A stretch of 64,000 nt of DNA. Origin: Candidatus Saccharimonadota bacterium (GTDB lineage Bacteria > Patescibacteriota > Saccharimonadia > Saccharimonadales > Saccharimonadaceae). Location of the stretch: assembly GCA_017537745.1 (NCBI GenBank), contig JAFYKF010000011.1:1-64000 (forward strand), written 5' to 3'. The translations under genes and the position numbers were made by a program. Positions 62,841-64,000 of the stretch are shown piece after piece (within the stretch, counting starts at the first letter, position 1; each line of letters begins with the position of its first letter). The notes below the pieces were generated by a model. It did not search any database, had not been told where the DNA came from, and worked only from the letters and a program-made list of their open reading frames with translations.

Positions 62841-63542
62841 TTATTCAGCATTCGTATAGGTATTAACCACATCGTCCAAATCATCAATCGCAGATAGCAA
62901 GTTTTCCAACTTTTCAGCGTTTTCACCTTCTACCGGCACGTATGAATTTGGCACATATTGAAGCTCTGCCGAAGTCACAGTCATCCCCGCATCCACAAGC
63001 GCCTGTCTTACCTTCATCAAATCAGAAGACGTTGTATATATTACTGTTCCTTCATCCTCGTCCACCACATCTTCTGCACCGGCATCAAGTGCCACCATCA
63101 TCGCATCATCACCTTTTTCAGAAATCTCAATCACACCCTTTCGTGTAAACTGGAACATCACCGAACCCGGATCAGCCATCCGCCCACCAGTCTTATCAAG
63201 CGTATGTCTCACCTCTGGCATCGTACGATTTTTGTTGTCGGTCGCCACTTCAATTACAATCCCCACACCGCCAGGACCATAAGCCTCATAAACTTCCTCA
63301 ATCAACGCCGCCGCCGACTTATCTGCTACCCGCGCAATCGCCCGTTCAATATTTGCCTTCGGCATATTTGCTAGTCGCGCCTTTTCAAGCACCATCGCAA
63401 GCGACGGGTTCATCGCCGGGTCAGTACCAGCTCGCGCTGCAATCGCAATTTGATTTCCAATCTTGGTAAAAAGCGCGCCTCGCTTGGCATCCACCACCGC
63501 TTTTTGCCGCTTCGTCGTCGCCCATTTACTATGTCCTGACAT
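62841..63542 (-). CDS. yebC: YebC/PmpR-family transcription or translation factor
   Basis: 233 residues. Starts MSGHSKWATTKRQK, the family hallmark, with LFTKIGNQIAIAARAG, AYGPGGVGIVIEVATDNKNRT and a C-terminal YVPNSYVPVEG motif. The family acts as DNA-binding regulators or helps ribosomes at stalling motifs. GGAG sits 8 nt before the ATG, so an independent start is likely. The preceding comEC frame runs into it without a stop. Confidence 0.96.
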   Translation of the reverse strand: MSGHSKWATTKRQKAVVDAKRGALFTKIGNQIAIAARAGTDPAMNPSLAMVLEKARLANMPKANIERAIARVADKSAAALIEEVYEAYGPGGVGIVIEVATDNKNRTMPEVRHTLDKTGGRMADPGSVMFQFTRKGVIEISEKGDDAMMVALDAGAEDVVDEDEGTVIYTTSSDLMKVRQALVDAGMTVTSAELQYVPNSYVPVEGENAEKLENLLSAIDDLDDVVNTYTNAE

Positions 63543-64000
63543 TATTTTTACTCCAAAAATATATTTAACTTCCCTTAATTTTACCACTTTTCCAGCAAAA
63601 AGTAAAATCCCAATCAGAATATAAATCAAAAACACCCACGGATTATACGGTTCAATCTTCACCAAAAAATATTCCATTTTGCCAAAAAACTCCACCACTC
63701 CAATATGGAAATCTAACAACCATATCGCCATGGACGACACCACCATCTCTATAAATGGCAACCCTGCTACCACACCGGTCAAAAATACCAATCCCATCGC
63801 AATTGAAAGCGTCGGCAAAATCAACAAATTCGCCACCACCGAAATCAAAGACACTTGTCCGAAATAAAACAGCGTAATCGGCAACGTCATTAACGTTGCC
63901 GCAAGCGTCGTCAGCACTGTAGATGCTATAAACCCAGGCTTCCGAGCACCATAAAATATCTTGTTTAATAACGGTCCAAGCAGCATTATCCCCGCATAGC
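63543..64000 (-). CDS. comEC: ComEC-type DNA uptake channel, C-terminal part of competence domain
   Basis: Partial: the gene continues beyond the window end. Visible are several membrane helices with PLLNKIFYGARKPG, LMTLPITLFYFGQVSLIS and NLLILPTLSIAMGLVFL, typical of the ComEC/Rec2 competence domain that passes DNA across the membrane. It ends with KVVKLREVKYIFGVKI and then continues in frame into yebC. The metallo-beta-lactamase-like domain often found after this is absent. Confidence 0.85.

Noticed and set aside
1-64000. UGA recoded to glycine as in Absconditabacteria
   Set aside because: UGA ends many intact genes at the expected family length, for example the ABC binding protein and hrcA.
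1-64000. CRISPR arrays, insertion sequences or prophage
   Set aside because: No regularly spaced direct repeats, transposase, integrase or phage structural genes were seen.

Overview
The window looks like part of a small, streamlined genome of a Candidate Phyla Radiation bacterium, most likely Saccharibacteria (TM7). The evidence is the pairing of an arginine deiminase pathway with type IV pilus genes, shortened housekeeping proteins (HrcA, TsaB, MurC), very tight gene packing with several convergent overlaps, and many long Thr/Ser/Asn-rich secreted proteins. UGA is used as an ordinary stop, which argues against Absconditabacteria and Gracilibacteria. The lineage call is inferred from gene content only. 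No gap over 300 bp lacks a gene or RNA. No transposase, integrase, prophage gene or CRISPR array was seen.

Layout. 1-5.2 kb: 3' part of ychF, an unknown acidic protein, an RNase HII-YraN fusion, and the radA-ruvA-rplS run. 5.2-13.4 kb: a 1417-residue secreted protein with a membrane-bound partner, murC-tsaE, a short tsaB and a fibro-slime protein. 13.5-20.9 kb: clpC-clpP behind a perfect CIRCE operator, a lone adenylate-forming enzyme, galU and gpmI. 20.9-33.2 kb: an energy island with arginine deiminase, ornithine carbamoyltransferase and a YfcC-type antiporter; agmatine deiminase, an APC exchanger and putrescine carbamoyltransferase; an amino-acid ABC importer; glucose-6-phosphate isomerase; and one carbamate kinase that can serve both routes. 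33.2-45.0 kb: five FISUMP-domain secreted proteins on one strand, four of them clear tandem paralogues, interrupted by tRNA-Leu and a small Ig-like membrane protein. 45.0-50.9 kb: grpE-hrcA behind a second CIRCE, an adenylate kinase-like gene, a lamin-tail surface protein and an FAD oxidoreductase that has lost its redox cysteines. 50.9-64.0 kb: initiator tRNA, a pilin-like cluster, tRNA-Ile(UAU), a DivIC-like gene, ruvC, aspS, a CBS protein, tRNA-Arg, a methyltransferase, a PilB/GspE-type ATPase, a LiaF-like protein, tRNA-Ser, yebC and the 3' end of comEC.

How the genes fit together. The 20.9-33.2 kb island should import arginine and possibly agmatine, split them to carbamoyl phosphate and make ATP through one ArcC. 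The FISUMP, fibro-slime, lamin-tail and pilus proteins are plausible surface or host-contact machinery. HrcA made in this window should control both itself and ClpC.

The most unusual signal is in the promoters. About nineteen genes have a -10 box, usually an extended TGn-TATAAT, ending 6 or 7 nt before the ATG. That predicts widespread leaderless mRNAs. Three of the five tRNA genes have the same geometry (-10 ending 7-8 nt before the mature 5' end), which would leave almost no 5' leader for RNase P to remove.
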